From Methylobacterium sp. J-026 (GTDB lineage: Bacteria > Pseudomonadota > Alphaproteobacteria > Rhizobiales > Beijerinckiaceae), in the NCBI RefSeq assembly GCF_022829585.1, contig NZ_JAKSYC010000327.1:1-64000 (forward strand): a DNA stretch of 64,000 bases, written 5' to 3'. The notes under the pieces were generated by a model. It saw only the letters and a program-made list of their open reading frames with translations. It made no database searches and was not told where the DNA came from. Within the stretch, counting starts at the first letter, position 1. Each line of letters starts with the position of its first letter. Shown one piece after another: positions 25,543-34,383 of the stretch. Position numbers and translations under genes: made by a program.

Positions 25543-26703
25543 TCAGGCCGCCGGGGCGAGGCGGCGGCCCGACCCGGGGCCGCGCAGTCCCCGCGCCAGG
25601 GCGGCGTTGAAGGCCTGCACCCGAGGCCGGCAATAGATCAGCAGGCAGGACAGCCCGATCGCGAGCAGCGGCACGCCGTAGATCGCCGCCACCGCGGCCT
25701 GGCTGCGCGCGGCCGCGCTGACCGCGGCGAAGCCGGCGATCCGCAGGCCGACCACGGCGAGGATCGCGCCCGCGATGGCGAGACCGCGCCCCTGGCGGGT
25801 GGTCCTCGGATCTCCGAGCGCCGCGAAGGCGATGAAGGCGAGGGCAAGGGGATAGAGGCAGGCGGACAGCCGATCGTGCAGTTCGGCCCGGAAGCGGCCC
25901 TTCTGCAGCTTGTAGTAGCCCTCGCTCTGATCGGGGAACAGGAGCTGCGTGGTCGAGCGCTCGCGCGGCTTGTAGATCGTGTCGGAATCCGGGGGCGCGA
26001 AGGCGGCGAGGTCGATCGTGTAGCGTTCGAAGGTCAGGATCGAGGAGTCGCGCGAGTCCTTCTGCTGCTGGTGGACGCTGCCGTTCTCCAGGATGAGGTA
26101 GCTCTGCCCGTCGATATCCACGGCGTTGCCGCGATCGGCGAGATAGACCTTGGTCTTGCCGGCTTCCCGGCGGTCCTGAATGAACAAGCCCTTCAGCGTG
26201 CCACCGGGTCCGCGCTCGCGGAAGTGGAAGGTGATGCCGTTGTCGAGCTGGGTGAACTGCCCCTCCTTGACCACGTTGGCGATGAAGTCGCCGCGGACTC
26301 GGGTGATCACGTCGCGCAGCTCCTGGAAGCTCGCCGGCATGACGACCACCACCAGGAACCCCACCAGGAAGCTGACGATCACCGCCAGCCTCCGGAACGG
26401 GCGCAGGAGCGCGCCCGGCGGCATGCCGGCCGCCGCCATCACGATCAGCTCGGAATCGCCATTCAGCTTGTTGAGGGCGTAGACACTGCCGATGAACAGC
26501 GCGACCGGGGCGATCACCACGATCAGCGTCGGCAGCGACAATCCCGTGACGAACAGGAAGACCAGCAGCGTCTGGCCCTTCGCGGTCACGAGATCGAGTT
26601 CGCGCAGGGCCTGCGTCAGCCAGATCGTCCCGGTCAGGCCGACCAGGCAGGCCAGGGTGGCGCCCAGGGCGATCCGAAAGATGTAGCGCTCGATCTGCCT
26701 CAT
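25543..26703 (-). CDS. lptF: LPS export ABC transporter permease LptF
   Basis: Partner permease of LptG. The 386-residue product starts MRQIERYIFRIALGATLACLVGLTGTIWLTQALRELD and contains the conserved NKLNGDSELIVMAAAGMPPGALLRPF coupling region, a periplasmic jellyroll domain (about residues 130-270) and C-terminal helices. It is the first gene of lptF-lptG-lptD and is divergent from pepA, with a 286-base region between them that must hold both promoters. This arrangement (pepA facing lptFG) is common in proteobacteria. Confidence 0.95.
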   Translation of the reverse strand: MRQIERYIFRIALGATLACLVGLTGTIWLTQALRELDLVTAKGQTLLVFLFVTGLSLPTLIVVIAPVALFIGSVYALNKLNGDSELIVMAAAGMPPGALLRPFRRLAVIVSFLVGFLVVVVMPASFQELRDVITRVRGDFIANVVKEGQFTQLDNGITFHFRERGPGGTLKGLFIQDRREAGKTKVYLADRGNAVDIDGQSYLILENGSVHQQQKDSRDSSILTFERYTIDLAAFAPPDSDTIYKPRERSTTQLLFPDQSEGYYKLQKGRFRAELHDRLSACLYPLALAFIAFAALGDPRTTRQGRGLAIAGAILAVVGLRIAGFAAVSAAARSQAAVAAIYGVPLLAIGLSCLLIYCRPRVQAFNAALARGLRGPGSGRRLAPAA

Positions 26704-26989
26704 CGGCCCGGCAGTCCCGCCCCAGCATCGTCCCGCATGGCAGCCCCGGCGTCCAGCGAAAGACGATGCGTATCGAAAGAACGCGCCCGGCGCACCGAAT
26801 TCGTCATCCGGCCCGTCGCTCCAATCCCTACGCGCCCCCGGTGCGGCAGGGACCCGACAAAAGGGGCGATTCGAGGGCTCTCAAGCCGCGTTGCGTTCTC
26901 CGTCTCAGCGGCTACACAGGGCGGATGGCCCGCGCGGCGGCGTGCGGGCGGTATGGACGGCTCCGGACAATCGGGCAGGGCGGACGGGT

Positions 26990-28501
26990 ATGGCGGACGG
27001 TATCGAGATCGGTTTCGGTCCCCTCGAACGGGGCGGCCAGGGCCCGGGAGGATCCGGCGATCTCGTCGTTTTCGTCGGCGACGACCTCGCCCTCGGGACC
27101 GGAGCCCGGGAGGTGCTGGGCGCCGCCGGGGCGGATCTCGTCGCCCGCGCGGCCACGTCCGAGAAGTTCAAGGGCCGTTCCCTCAGCGCCATGGTCCTGG
27201 CCGCACCCTCGGGCATCGAGGCGGACCGTCTCGTGGTGGTGGGCCTCGGCTCCGACAAGGACCGGGCCAAGACCGACTGGCCGGTGCTCGGCGGCTTCAC
27301 CGCCGGCAAGGTCTCGGGCCGCACGGCCCGCGTGGTGCTCGACTGGCCGGGCGCGACCGTGACCGCCCATCAGGCCGGCGAGTTCGCCCTGGGCGCGCGG
27401 CTGCGCGTCTATACGTTCGATCGCTACAAGACCAAGAAGAAGCCCGACGCCGAGGACAAGGCCGGAACGGCATTGACCCTGTTGCTGGCGGATCACGGCG
27501 CGGCTACCCGCGAAGGAGAGGGGGCCAAGTCTCTCGCCGAAAGCGTCGTCCTGGCCCGCGACCTCGTGAACGAGCCGCCGAACGTGCTCTTCCCGGAGGA
27601 ATTCGCCCGGCGCGCCTCCGAACTCACCAAGCTCGGCGTCGAGATCGAGGTGCTGGAGCCGGCCCGGATGCAGGAGCTCGGCATGGGCGCGCTGCTGGCT
27701 GTGGCGCAGGGCTCGGTCCGGGAGCCGCGGATCGTGATCATGCGCTGGAACGGCGGGCCGGCCGGCGAGGCGCCGGTGGCCTTCATCGGCAAGGGCGTGA
27801 TCTTTGATTCCGGCGGCGTCTCGATCAAGCCCGGCGGCGGCATGGAGGACATGAAGGGCGACATGGGCGGGGCGGCCGCGGTGGTCGGCGCCCTGCACGC
27901 GCTGGCCGCCCGCAAGGCGCGCTGCAACGTGATCGGCGCCATCGGCATCGTGGAGAACATGCCGGATGGCGGTTCGTATCGGCCGTCCGATATCCTGACC
28001 TCGATGTCCGGCCAGACCATCGAGGTGATCAACACCGATGCCGAGGGTCGGCTCGTGCTGGCCGACGTGATCACCCATGTTGTCCGCAGCTACAAGCCGA
28101 AGGCGATGGTGGATCTCGCCACGCTCACCGGGGCGATCATCGTGGCTCTGGGCCAGGACATCGCCGGGATGTTCTCGAACGACGACGCGCTGGCGGGCAA
28201 CATCCACGCCGTGGGCGAAGCGACGGGTGAGAAGGTCTGGCGGATGCCGCTGATCCCGGCCTACGACAAGGCGATCGATTCGAAGTTCGCCGACATGAAG
28301 AACACCGGCGGGCGCCATGGCGGCGCGGCCACCGCGGCCTCGTTCATCAAGCGCTACGTCGAGGACGTGCCGTGGGCGCATCTCGACATCGCCGGCGTGG
28401 CGATGTCGTCGAATGCCAGCGAGATCAACCGCAGCTGGGGCGCAGGCTGGGGCGTGCGCCTCCTCGACCGGCTGGTCCGGGACCATTACGAGGCCCGGTA
28501 G
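26990..28501 (+). CDS. pepA: Leucyl aminopeptidase PepA (M17 family)
   Basis: Cytosolic hexameric dizinc exopeptidase that releases N-terminal residues, often also a DNA-binding regulator. The 503-residue product (ATG 26990; ORF open upstream without homology) has the M17 N-terminal domain and the catalytic domain with GKGVIFDSGGVSIKPGGGMEDMKGDMGGAAA (metal-binding Lys and Asp), VVENMPDGGSYRPSDI-like and the signature NTDAEGRLVLAD. Length and motif order are normal. In many proteobacteria pepA is followed by holC (DNA polymerase III chi); here the next gene encodes an unknown membrane protein. Confidence 0.97.
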   Translation: MADGIEIGFGPLERGGQGPGGSGDLVVFVGDDLALGTGAREVLGAAGADLVARAATSEKFKGRSLSAMVLAAPSGIEADRLVVVGLGSDKDRAKTDWPVLGGFTAGKVSGRTARVVLDWPGATVTAHQAGEFALGARLRVYTFDRYKTKKKPDAEDKAGTALTLLLADHGAATREGEGAKSLAESVVLARDLVNEPPNVLFPEEFARRASELTKLGVEIEVLEPARMQELGMGALLAVAQGSVREPRIVIMRWNGGPAGEAPVAFIGKGVIFDSGGVSIKPGGGMEDMKGDMGGAAAVVGALHALAARKARCNVIGAIGIVENMPDGGSYRPSDILTSMSGQTIEVINTDAEGRLVLADVITHVVRSYKPKAMVDLATLTGAIIVALGQDIAGMFSNDDALAGNIHAVGEATGEKVWRMPLIPAYDKAIDSKFADMKNTGGRHGGAATAASFIKRYVEDVPWAHLDIAGVAMSSNASEINRSWGAGWGVRLLDRLVRDHYEAR

Positions 28502-28549
28502 GATCGGCCCGGCCATCCCGGCCCTGCCCGATCGGATCGCGTGCCCGGC

Positions 28550-29272
28550 ATGAAGCCCGCCCCCCCGAGAACCGTGCCCGATCCGGGTCGGGGTGGTGCG
28601 CGCCCGGGGGGCGCGCTGCTCGCGGCGTCCGCTCCGATCCTGGCGATGCTGGCCGCGCTGGTGCTGGTGGCGGTCACCGGCTTCAGCCAGCGCTCGGCGA
28701 TGCCGGAGACTGTCGAGCCCTGGGTCTTCGGATTCTTCGCCGGGCGTTACCCGCTCTTCGCCTTCGCACTGGTCTACGGGCTCGCGCATCTGGCCCGCGT
28801 GGCGGCGGAACCGGGTCCGGCCTCCGGCGCGCGCCGCATCGTGTTCGGTGTCGCCGGCGCGGTGATCCTGGCCCTGGCGGGGCTGTATCCGACCTTCGGC
28901 GGGGTGATCCTGCGGGCGGGCTTCGCCACCGGTGGGATGGCCTACCTGACACATCAGCCCCTGTGGCTCGCCTACGGGCTCGGGGCCGGGGTGGCGGCGG
29001 CCCTGTTCGGCGGCGTCGCGGGCGTGGCCGCATTCACGGCGAATCGCCCGCTGCGGCCGCGGCTGAGGCGGCTGGGCGCCGGGGCGCTCGCCTTCCTGAC
29101 CCTCTGGTTCGGTGCCATCGTGCTGGGTCTCTCCGGCCCTCTGGGGCTCGGCCCCTGGCCGCGCCGGGCCCTCCGGCCCGAGGAGACCGGCCTCGCCGCA
29201 TTGCTGCTGGTCGCCGCCGCGCTGCCGCACGCCCTGCTGACGACAGCGCGCCGACTTCGTCCAGCCGCCTGA
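28550..29272 (+). CDS. Hypothetical polytopic membrane protein
   Basis: A 240-residue protein (ATG 28550; GTG 28541 is an alternative) with about six hydrophobic helices, e.g. ILAMLALVLVAVTGFS-like near residue 35, RIVFGVAGAVILALAGLYP near 95 and GALAFLTLWFGAIVLGL near 180, joined by short basic loops. No domain was recognised. Ala/Gly/Leu content is high, and the composition matches neighbouring genes. It lies 48 bases after pepA in the same direction and may share its transcript. Confidence 0.6.
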   Translation: MKPAPPRTVPDPGRGGARPGGALLAASAPILAMLAALVLVAVTGFSQRSAMPETVEPWVFGFFAGRYPLFAFALVYGLAHLARVAAEPGPASGARRIVFGVAGAVILALAGLYPTFGGVILRAGFATGGMAYLTHQPLWLAYGLGAGVAAALFGGVAGVAAFTANRPLRPRLRRLGAGALAFLTLWFGAIVLGLSGPLGLGPWPRRALRPEETGLAALLLVAAALPHALLTTARRLRPAA

Positions 29273-29371
29273 GCGCCGCGCCTTGCGGGGCGCCCGTCGT
29301 TCCCGCAGAGTCGGCGCGTTCTGCGTTGAGGGACTCGGCCGTCGAGAGTCGGGCCCGAGGGAGGCTTCGCG

Positions 29372-31129
29372 ATGGATGAGGCGAACGTGATCGCGCACGG
29401 CGCTCAAGCGGCCACGTCGCGGTCGACGACGGGCGCGTCGATCGAGGCGGGCTCACCGGACCGTCCCTGGCTCGATGCGTATCCCCGCAGGGTCCCGGCG
29501 GAGATCGATCCGGCGCGGCTCGGGACCCTGGTCGACCTGTTCGAGACCAGCGTGACCGCCTTCGCCGACCGGCCGGCGATGCTGTGCTTCGGCTCGACCC
29601 TGACCTACGCGACCCTGGGCCGGCAGGCCCGCGACCTTGCGGCTTGGCTCCGGGCCGAGGGGCTGTCGAAGGGTGACCGCGTCGCCATCATGCTGCCGAA
29701 CGTGCCCGCCTACGCGGTGGCGATCTTCGGCGTGCTGCTCGCGGGCGGCACGGTCGTGAACACCAATCCACTCTACACCCCCCGGGAGCTCACGCAGCAG
29801 ATCGCGGATTCCGGGGCGCGGATCCTGCTCGTGCTGGAGAATTTCGGCGCCACGGTCGCCGCCACCCTGTCGGACCTCGCCCTCGACCGGGTCGTCCTCG
29901 TCGGGCCCGGCGACGGCCTCGGCCTGAAGGGCCGCGTCGTCAATCTCGCCAGCCGGCACGTGCGCAAGGCGGTGCCGCCGTTCCGGCTGCCGGAGGGTCT
30001 CGCGGTCCCTTTCGCCACCGTTCTGCGGCGCGCGCGGGGACTGCCCCGGGCCGCGGCCTCGGTCGGTTCGGAGGATCTCGCCTTCCTGCAATATACCGGC
30101 GGCACGACCGGCATCGCGAAGGCGGCGATGCTGAGTCACCGCAACATCATGGCGAATGTCGAGCAGTCGCAGCTCTGGTTCGACTCGAAGGATCCGAGCG
30201 TCCCGCGCTGCTGCGTCACGGCGCTGCCGCTCTACCACATCTTCGCGCTCACCGCGTGCTTCTTCCAATTCATGCGCAGCGGCGGATCGTGCCTGCTCAT
30301 CCCCAACCCGCGGGATTGCGACGGCATGGTCAAGACGCTGAGCCAAACGCGCTTCACCCACCTCATGGGCGTGAACACGCTGTTCAACGTGCTGATCAAC
30401 CACCCGAAAATCGGGACGGTGGACTTCTCGAAGCTCGATTTCGTGGTCGGCGGCGGCACCGCGGTCCAGCGGGCGGTGGCCGAGCGCTGGAAGGCGCTGA
30501 CCGGCAACACGATCATCGAGGGCTACGGCCTGTCGGAGACCTCCCCGGTCGTCTGCGTGAATCCGCGTGGGATGCGCGACTTCTCCGGCACCATCGGTTT
30601 CCCGCTGCCGTCGACCGAGGTCTCGATCCGCGACGCGGCCGGCCGGGCGGTCCCGCCCGGGCAGCCGGGGGAGATCTGCGTGCGCGGTCCGCAGGTGATG
30701 CGCGGCTACTGGAACCGCCCGGAGGAGACCGCGCGCGCCCTGACGGCGGACGGCTTCTTCCGCACCGGCGACGTCGCCGTGATGCTCCCGGACGGCCAGT
30801 TCAAGATCGTCGATCGGATGAAGGACATGATCCTCGTCTCCGGGTTCAACGTCTACCCGAACGAGGTGGAGGAGGTGCTCGCCGCCCATCCCAACGTGCT
30901 CGAATGCGCCGTCGTCGGGGCGCCGAGCGAGGAGACCGGCGAGATGGTCGTCGCCCACGTCGTCCTGAAGGATCCAACCGTCGCGCTCGAGGCCCTGCGT
31001 GCCTACGCGCGCACGCAGCTCACCGGCTACAAGGTGCCCCGCCGGGTCGTGCTCCACGACACGCTGCCCAAGACCAATGTCGGGAAGGTGCTGCGCCGGG
31101 TGCTGCGCGACGGGACCCCGGAGGCCTGA
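29372..31129 (+). CDS. Long-chain acyl-CoA ligase (AMP-dependent synthetase), FadD-like
   Basis: Activates a carboxylic acid, probably a fatty acid, to its CoA thioester through an acyl-adenylate. The 585-residue product has the P-loop-like YTGGTTGIAKAAMLSHRN (about residue 235), VGGGTAVQ, the adenine-binding EGYGLSETSP (about 390), the hinge region FKIVDRMKDMILVSGFNVYPNEVEE and the C-terminal catalytic Lys in PKTNVGKVLRR. The tract TALPLYHIFALTACFFQFMRSGG is like FadD. A GGGAGG site lies 8 bases before the ATG at 29372. Chain-length preference cannot be read. Confidence 0.92.
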   Translation: MDEANVIAHGAQAATSRSTTGASIEAGSPDRPWLDAYPRRVPAEIDPARLGTLVDLFETSVTAFADRPAMLCFGSTLTYATLGRQARDLAAWLRAEGLSKGDRVAIMLPNVPAYAVAIFGVLLAGGTVVNTNPLYTPRELTQQIADSGARILLVLENFGATVAATLSDLALDRVVLVGPGDGLGLKGRVVNLASRHVRKAVPPFRLPEGLAVPFATVLRRARGLPRAAASVGSEDLAFLQYTGGTTGIAKAAMLSHRNIMANVEQSQLWFDSKDPSVPRCCVTALPLYHIFALTACFFQFMRSGGSCLLIPNPRDCDGMVKTLSQTRFTHLMGVNTLFNVLINHPKIGTVDFSKLDFVVGGGTAVQRAVAERWKALTGNTIIEGYGLSETSPVVCVNPRGMRDFSGTIGFPLPSTEVSIRDAAGRAVPPGQPGEICVRGPQVMRGYWNRPEETARALTADGFFRTGDVAVMLPDGQFKIVDRMKDMILVSGFNVYPNEVEEVLAAHPNVLECAVVGAPSEETGEMVVAHVVLKDPTVALEALRAYARTQLTGYKVPRRVVLHDTLPKTNVGKVLRRVLRDGTPEA

Positions 31130-31270
31130 CCGGCCCGCGACCGCCGGACGCGGCCCGACGCAGGTAACTGCCCAACCCCGCTCGCCGAAAGGTGAGACTG
31201 CGGCGCTTGCGTCCCTGTCGGCCCGGGCCGATCTGTGGGCTGTTCGCGCCGAGGATGCGAGGAGGCGACC

Positions 31271-32224
31271 ATGCTGATCAAGACCAGGCGCGGATGGGAG
31301 ATCCCCGAGCACCTCGCCACGCCCGAATCCTTGTTCCTGAACCGCCGCACGCTGATCGGCGGCGCGGCCGCCCTGGCCGCCGGTTCGCTGCTCGGCAGCC
31401 GCGCAGCATGGGCGGCGGGGGGCGATCAGCCGCTCTACCCGGCTCAGCAGAACCCGGCCTACACCCTCGATCGACCGGTCACGCCCGAACGATTCAGCGC
31501 CGATTACAACAATTTCTACGAGTTCGGCACATCCAAGACCGTGCTCCCGGCCGCGAATGCGCTCAAGACCCAGCCCTGGACCCTGAAGATCGACGGTCTC
31601 GTCGAGAAGCCGTTCGAGATCGGCGTCGACGACCTGATCCGGAAGGTCGGCCTGGAGGAACGGCTCTATCGCCACCGCTGTGTCGAGGCGTGGTCGATGG
31701 CGGTGCCCTGGACCGGCTTCCCGCTCGCGAAGCTGGTGGCCCTCGCCAAGCCGAGTTCGGGGGCGAAGTACATCCGGTTCGAGACCTTCATGGACAAGGC
31801 CATGGCCCCGGGCCAGCGGGCGTTCTTCTACCCCTGGCCGTACACCGAGGGACTGACCCTGGCGGAGGCCGGCAACGATCTCGCCTTCGTGGTGACCGGC
31901 ATCTACGGCAAGCCGCTGCCGAACCAGTTCGGCGCTCCGATCCGGGTCGCCGTGCCGTGGAAATACGGCTTCAAATCCGCGAAGTCGCTGGTGAAGATCT
32001 CGTTCACCGCCGACCGGCCCAAGACCTTCTGGGAGGGCCTGCAGGCCTCGGAGTACGGATTCTGGGCCAACGTGAACCCGGCGGTGCCGCATCCCCGCTG
32101 GAGCCAGGCGAGCGAGCGGGTGCTCGGGACCGACCAGCGCGTGCCGACCCTGATCTACAACGGCTACGGCGATCAGGTCGCGGGGCTGTACAAGGGCCTG
32201 GAGGGCGAGCGGCTGTTCGTCTGA
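31271..32224 (+). CDS. msrP: Protein-methionine-sulfoxide reductase catalytic subunit MsrP (YedY)
   Basis: Periplasmic molybdenum-pterin enzyme that repairs methionine sulfoxide in envelope proteins. The 317-residue product has a Tat-type leader (NRRTLIGGAAALAAGSLLG after a long n-region typical of MsrP), and the Mo-ligand Cys in YRHRCVEAWSMAVPWTGFPL near residue 140. The extended n-region and motif order match E. coli MsrP. The start ATG at 31271 has GGAGG 6 bases upstream. The usual membrane haem partner MsrQ is not adjacent: the next gene lies on the other strand. Confidence 0.95.
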   Translation: MLIKTRRGWEIPEHLATPESLFLNRRTLIGGAAALAAGSLLGSRAAWAAGGDQPLYPAQQNPAYTLDRPVTPERFSADYNNFYEFGTSKTVLPAANALKTQPWTLKIDGLVEKPFEIGVDDLIRKVGLEERLYRHRCVEAWSMAVPWTGFPLAKLVALAKPSSGAKYIRFETFMDKAMAPGQRAFFYPWPYTEGLTLAEAGNDLAFVVTGIYGKPLPNQFGAPIRVAVPWKYGFKSAKSLVKISFTADRPKTFWEGLQASEYGFWANVNPAVPHPRWSQASERVLGTDQRVPTLIYNGYGDQVAGLYKGLEGERLFV

Positions 32225-32240
32225 GCCGCCCCCGCGCCGC

Positions 32241-33131
32241 TCAGTAGGTCCAGCGCTGGGCCTTCGAGACCAGGAAGTCACGGAACGCCTGGACCCGCGC
32301 GACGGAGCGCATCTCCTCGGCGTAGACGAGGTAGCTCTCCAGGCTCGGCATCTCGGTCTCGCGCAGGACCTGCACGAGCTGCTGGTCCCCGTCCACCGCG
32401 TAGTCGGGCAGGATCCCGATTCCGGCGCCCGCCTCCATGGCGCGCTGGAGGGCGCCGATATTGTTCACCGTCAGGTGGACGTGGCGCCGCTCGCGGCCGT
32501 CGCGCCCGGCATCGGCCAGCCAATGGGCGGCGAGCAGGTATGACGGCTCGTTGCCGCCGAACGACACGAGGCGATGGTCATCGAGGTCCTCGATCGTCTT
32601 GGGTTCGCCGAAGCGCTTGACGTAATCCTGGCTCGCGAACGCATGGTAATGCACCGTGAACAACCGGCGTTGGATCAGGTCCGGCTGGGCCGGGCGGCGC
32701 ATGCGGATCGCCACGTCGGCCTCGCGCATGGCGAGATCGAGTTCCTCGTTGGTGAGGATCAGCTCGATGCGCACGTCCGGGTAGAGGTCGAGGAACTCGC
32801 CCACGCGCTGCGACAGCCAGGACGTTCCGAGCCCGACCGTCGTGGTGACCTTGAGGTCACCGGTCGGCCGCTCCGAAGTTTCCACGAGCCGCGCGCGGGT
32901 GTTTTCCAGGCGCAGCTTCATGTCCCGCGCCGCCCGGAACAGCAGGTCGCCCTGTTCGGTCAGCAGCAGACCCCGCGCATGGCGGTGGAACAGCGGCGCC
33001 TTGAGCTCACGTTCGAGGGCACTGATCTGACGGCTCACCGCCGACTGGCTGAGGCCGATGTCGTCGCCCGCCTTCGTGAAGCTGCCGGCCTCCGCGACGT
33101 TGAGGAAGATCCGGATCTTATCCCAATCCAA
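32241..33131 (-). CDS. LysR-family regulator of the VtlR/LsrB type
   Basis: A 296-residue LysR regulator. Residues 1-60 hold the winged HTH (DWDKIRIFLNVAEAGSFTKAGDDIGLSQSAVSRQISALERELKAPLF), followed by a linker helix and a periplasmic-binding-like effector domain (DLKVTTTVGLGTSWL...YPDVRIELILTNEELDLAMREADVAIRMR). The ALDWDK-type start, FHRHARGL tract and TTTVGLG match rhizobial LsrB and Brucella/Agrobacterium VtlR, and those genes also sit next to trxB, as here. They control envelope, oxidative-stress and small-RNA genes. No ATG fits; TTG 33131 (with AGGGG about 9 bases upstream) is the best start. The regulon here is unknown. Confidence 0.85.
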   Translation of the reverse strand: MDWDKIRIFLNVAEAGSFTKAGDDIGLSQSAVSRQISALERELKAPLFHRHARGLLLTEQGDLLFRAARDMKLRLENTRARLVETSERPTGDLKVTTTVGLGTSWLSQRVGEFLDLYPDVRIELILTNEELDLAMREADVAIRMRRPAQPDLIQRRLFTVHYHAFASQDYVKRFGEPKTIEDLDDHRLVSFGGNEPSYLLAAHWLADAGRDGRERRHVHLTVNNIGALQRAMEAGAGIGILPDYAVDGDQQLVQVLRETEMPSLESYLVYAEEMRSVARVQAFRDFLVSKAQRWTY

Positions 33132-33296
33132 GGCCTGAACCCCTACCAGCGCGTGCCCGGGGCCGCATCCCGGCCAGTCCGGCACGCGGCGCATCGGGCG
33201 GTTCACCGGGCGACCGGCACGGCGTCGAACGCGGACATCCGCGCGCGTCACCGCGTGGGAATGCAAGCGCAGCATCCCGGCGCAGTCGGCACTCCT

Positions 33297-33311
33297 ATGC
33301 ACACGGTGCAT
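33297..33311. promoter_or_regulatory. Candidate operator dyad upstream of the VtlR/LsrB-like gene
   Basis: A perfect dyad ATGCAC-ACG-GTGCAT sits about 170 bases upstream of the LysR start, in the gap between it and trxB. Its symmetry and size suit a LysR-type or other dimeric regulator site. The role is inferred only from position and symmetry. Confidence 0.3.
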
Positions 33312-33338
33312 GGTCGCGCGCAAGCACCGGCTGGGGAT

Positions 33339-33368
33339 TTGTGAAAATACCGGTGCACCGGTACCGGT
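33339..33368 (-). terminator. Possible terminator after trxB
   Basis: Read on the minus strand, three copies of ACCGGT (33368-33349) can pair into a short GC-rich hairpin followed by ATTTTCAC. It begins about 20 bases downstream of the trxB stop. The stem is short and the T tract modest, so it may be leaky. Confidence 0.35.
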
Positions 33369-33388
33369 CGCACTCCGCCGGCGGGATT

Positions 33389-34369
33389 CTACTCGGCCGC
33401 GGCTGCCCGGATCGGATCCTCGCCGATCTCCAGATTGGCCAGGAACTTCTCCGCTTCGAGTGCAGCCATGCAGCCCATGCCGGCGGCGGTGATCGCCTGA
33501 CGGTAGACGTCGTCCGTGACGTCCCCCGCGGCGAACACACCCGGAATCTCGGTCTCCGTGGTGCCGGGCTTCACGGTGAGGTAGCCGCCGTGGCGCATCG
33601 GCAGTTGCCCCTCGAAGATCGCGGTCGCCGGCTGGTGTCCGATCGCCACGAACACGCCGTCGGCCTTCACCTCGTCGATCGCACCCGTGCGCGGGTCCTG
33701 AAGACGGACATGGGTGACGCTCGGCGCTGGCTTCTGCACGCCGCAGATCTCGGCGATCTCCCGATGCCACAGCACGGTGACGTTCGGATGCTTGAACAGG
33801 CGTTCCTGCAGGATCCGTTCGGCCCGGAACGAATCGCGGCGGTGGACCACGGTCACCTTGCTGGCGATGTTGGCGAGGTAGAGCGCCTCCTCGACCGCGG
33901 TGTTGCCGCCGCCGACCACCACCACCTCCTTGCCGCGGAAGAAGAATCCGTCGCAGGTGGCGCAGGCCGAGACGCCGCCGCCCTGAAACGTCGCCTCGGA
34001 GGGGATCCCGAGCCATTTGGCCAGGGCACCCGTGGCGATGATCAGCGCGTCGCAGGAATAGGTCTCGCCCGAATCGGCCTCCAGCCGGAACGGCCGCTGC
34101 TCGAGATCGACCTTCGTGATGTACTCCGACACGATGCGGGTGCCGACGTGCTCGGCCTGCAGCCGCATCTGCTCCATCAGCCAGGGCCCCTGGATCGCCT
34201 CGGCGAAGCCCGGGTAGTTCTCCACATCGGTGGTGATCATGAGCTGGCCGCCCGGCTGGAAACCCGAGATCAGCAGCGGCTCGACCATGGCGCGGGCTGC
34301 ATAGATCGCCGCCGTGTAACCGGCCGGACCCGAGCCGACGATCACCAGCTTGGCATGCGTGTGGGGCAT
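33389..34369 (-). CDS. trxB: Thioredoxin-disulfide reductase TrxB
   Basis: NADPH-dependent flavoenzyme that reduces thioredoxin. The 326-residue product has the FAD motif VIVGSGPAGYTAAIYAARA, the redox-active CATC in SACATCDGFF (about residue 140), the NADPH motif VVVGGGNTAVEEALYLAN and the C-terminal FAAGDVTDDVYRQAITAAGMG. It starts at ATG 34369, 14 bases after the ELM1-family gene. Upstream in-frame sequence belongs to a shadow of that gene. The VtlR/LsrB-type regulator gene follows, a conserved pairing in Hyphomicrobiales. Confidence 0.97.
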   Translation of the reverse strand: MPHTHAKLVIVGSGPAGYTAAIYAARAMVEPLLISGFQPGGQLMITTDVENYPGFAEAIQGPWLMEQMRLQAEHVGTRIVSEYITKVDLEQRPFRLEADSGETYSCDALIIATGALAKWLGIPSEATFQGGGVSACATCDGFFFRGKEVVVVGGGNTAVEEALYLANIASKVTVVHRRDSFRAERILQERLFKHPNVTVLWHREIAEICGVQKPAPSVTHVRLQDPRTGAIDEVKADGVFVAIGHQPATAIFEGQLPMRHGGYLTVKPGTTETEIPGVFAAGDVTDDVYRQAITAAGMGCMAALEAEKFLANLEIGEDPIRAAAAE

Positions 34370-34383
34370 CTCTCTCGGTCTCC

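Noticed and set aside
26912..29407. 831-codon minus-strand ORF opposite pepA and the membrane protein
   Set aside because: Composition of a shadow frame; runs across two plus-strand genes and the gap between them without domains.
29453..32281. 942-codon minus-strand ORF opposite the acyl-CoA ligase and msrP
   Set aside because: Antisense to two strongly conserved genes; no motif and repetitive His/Arg/Asp content.
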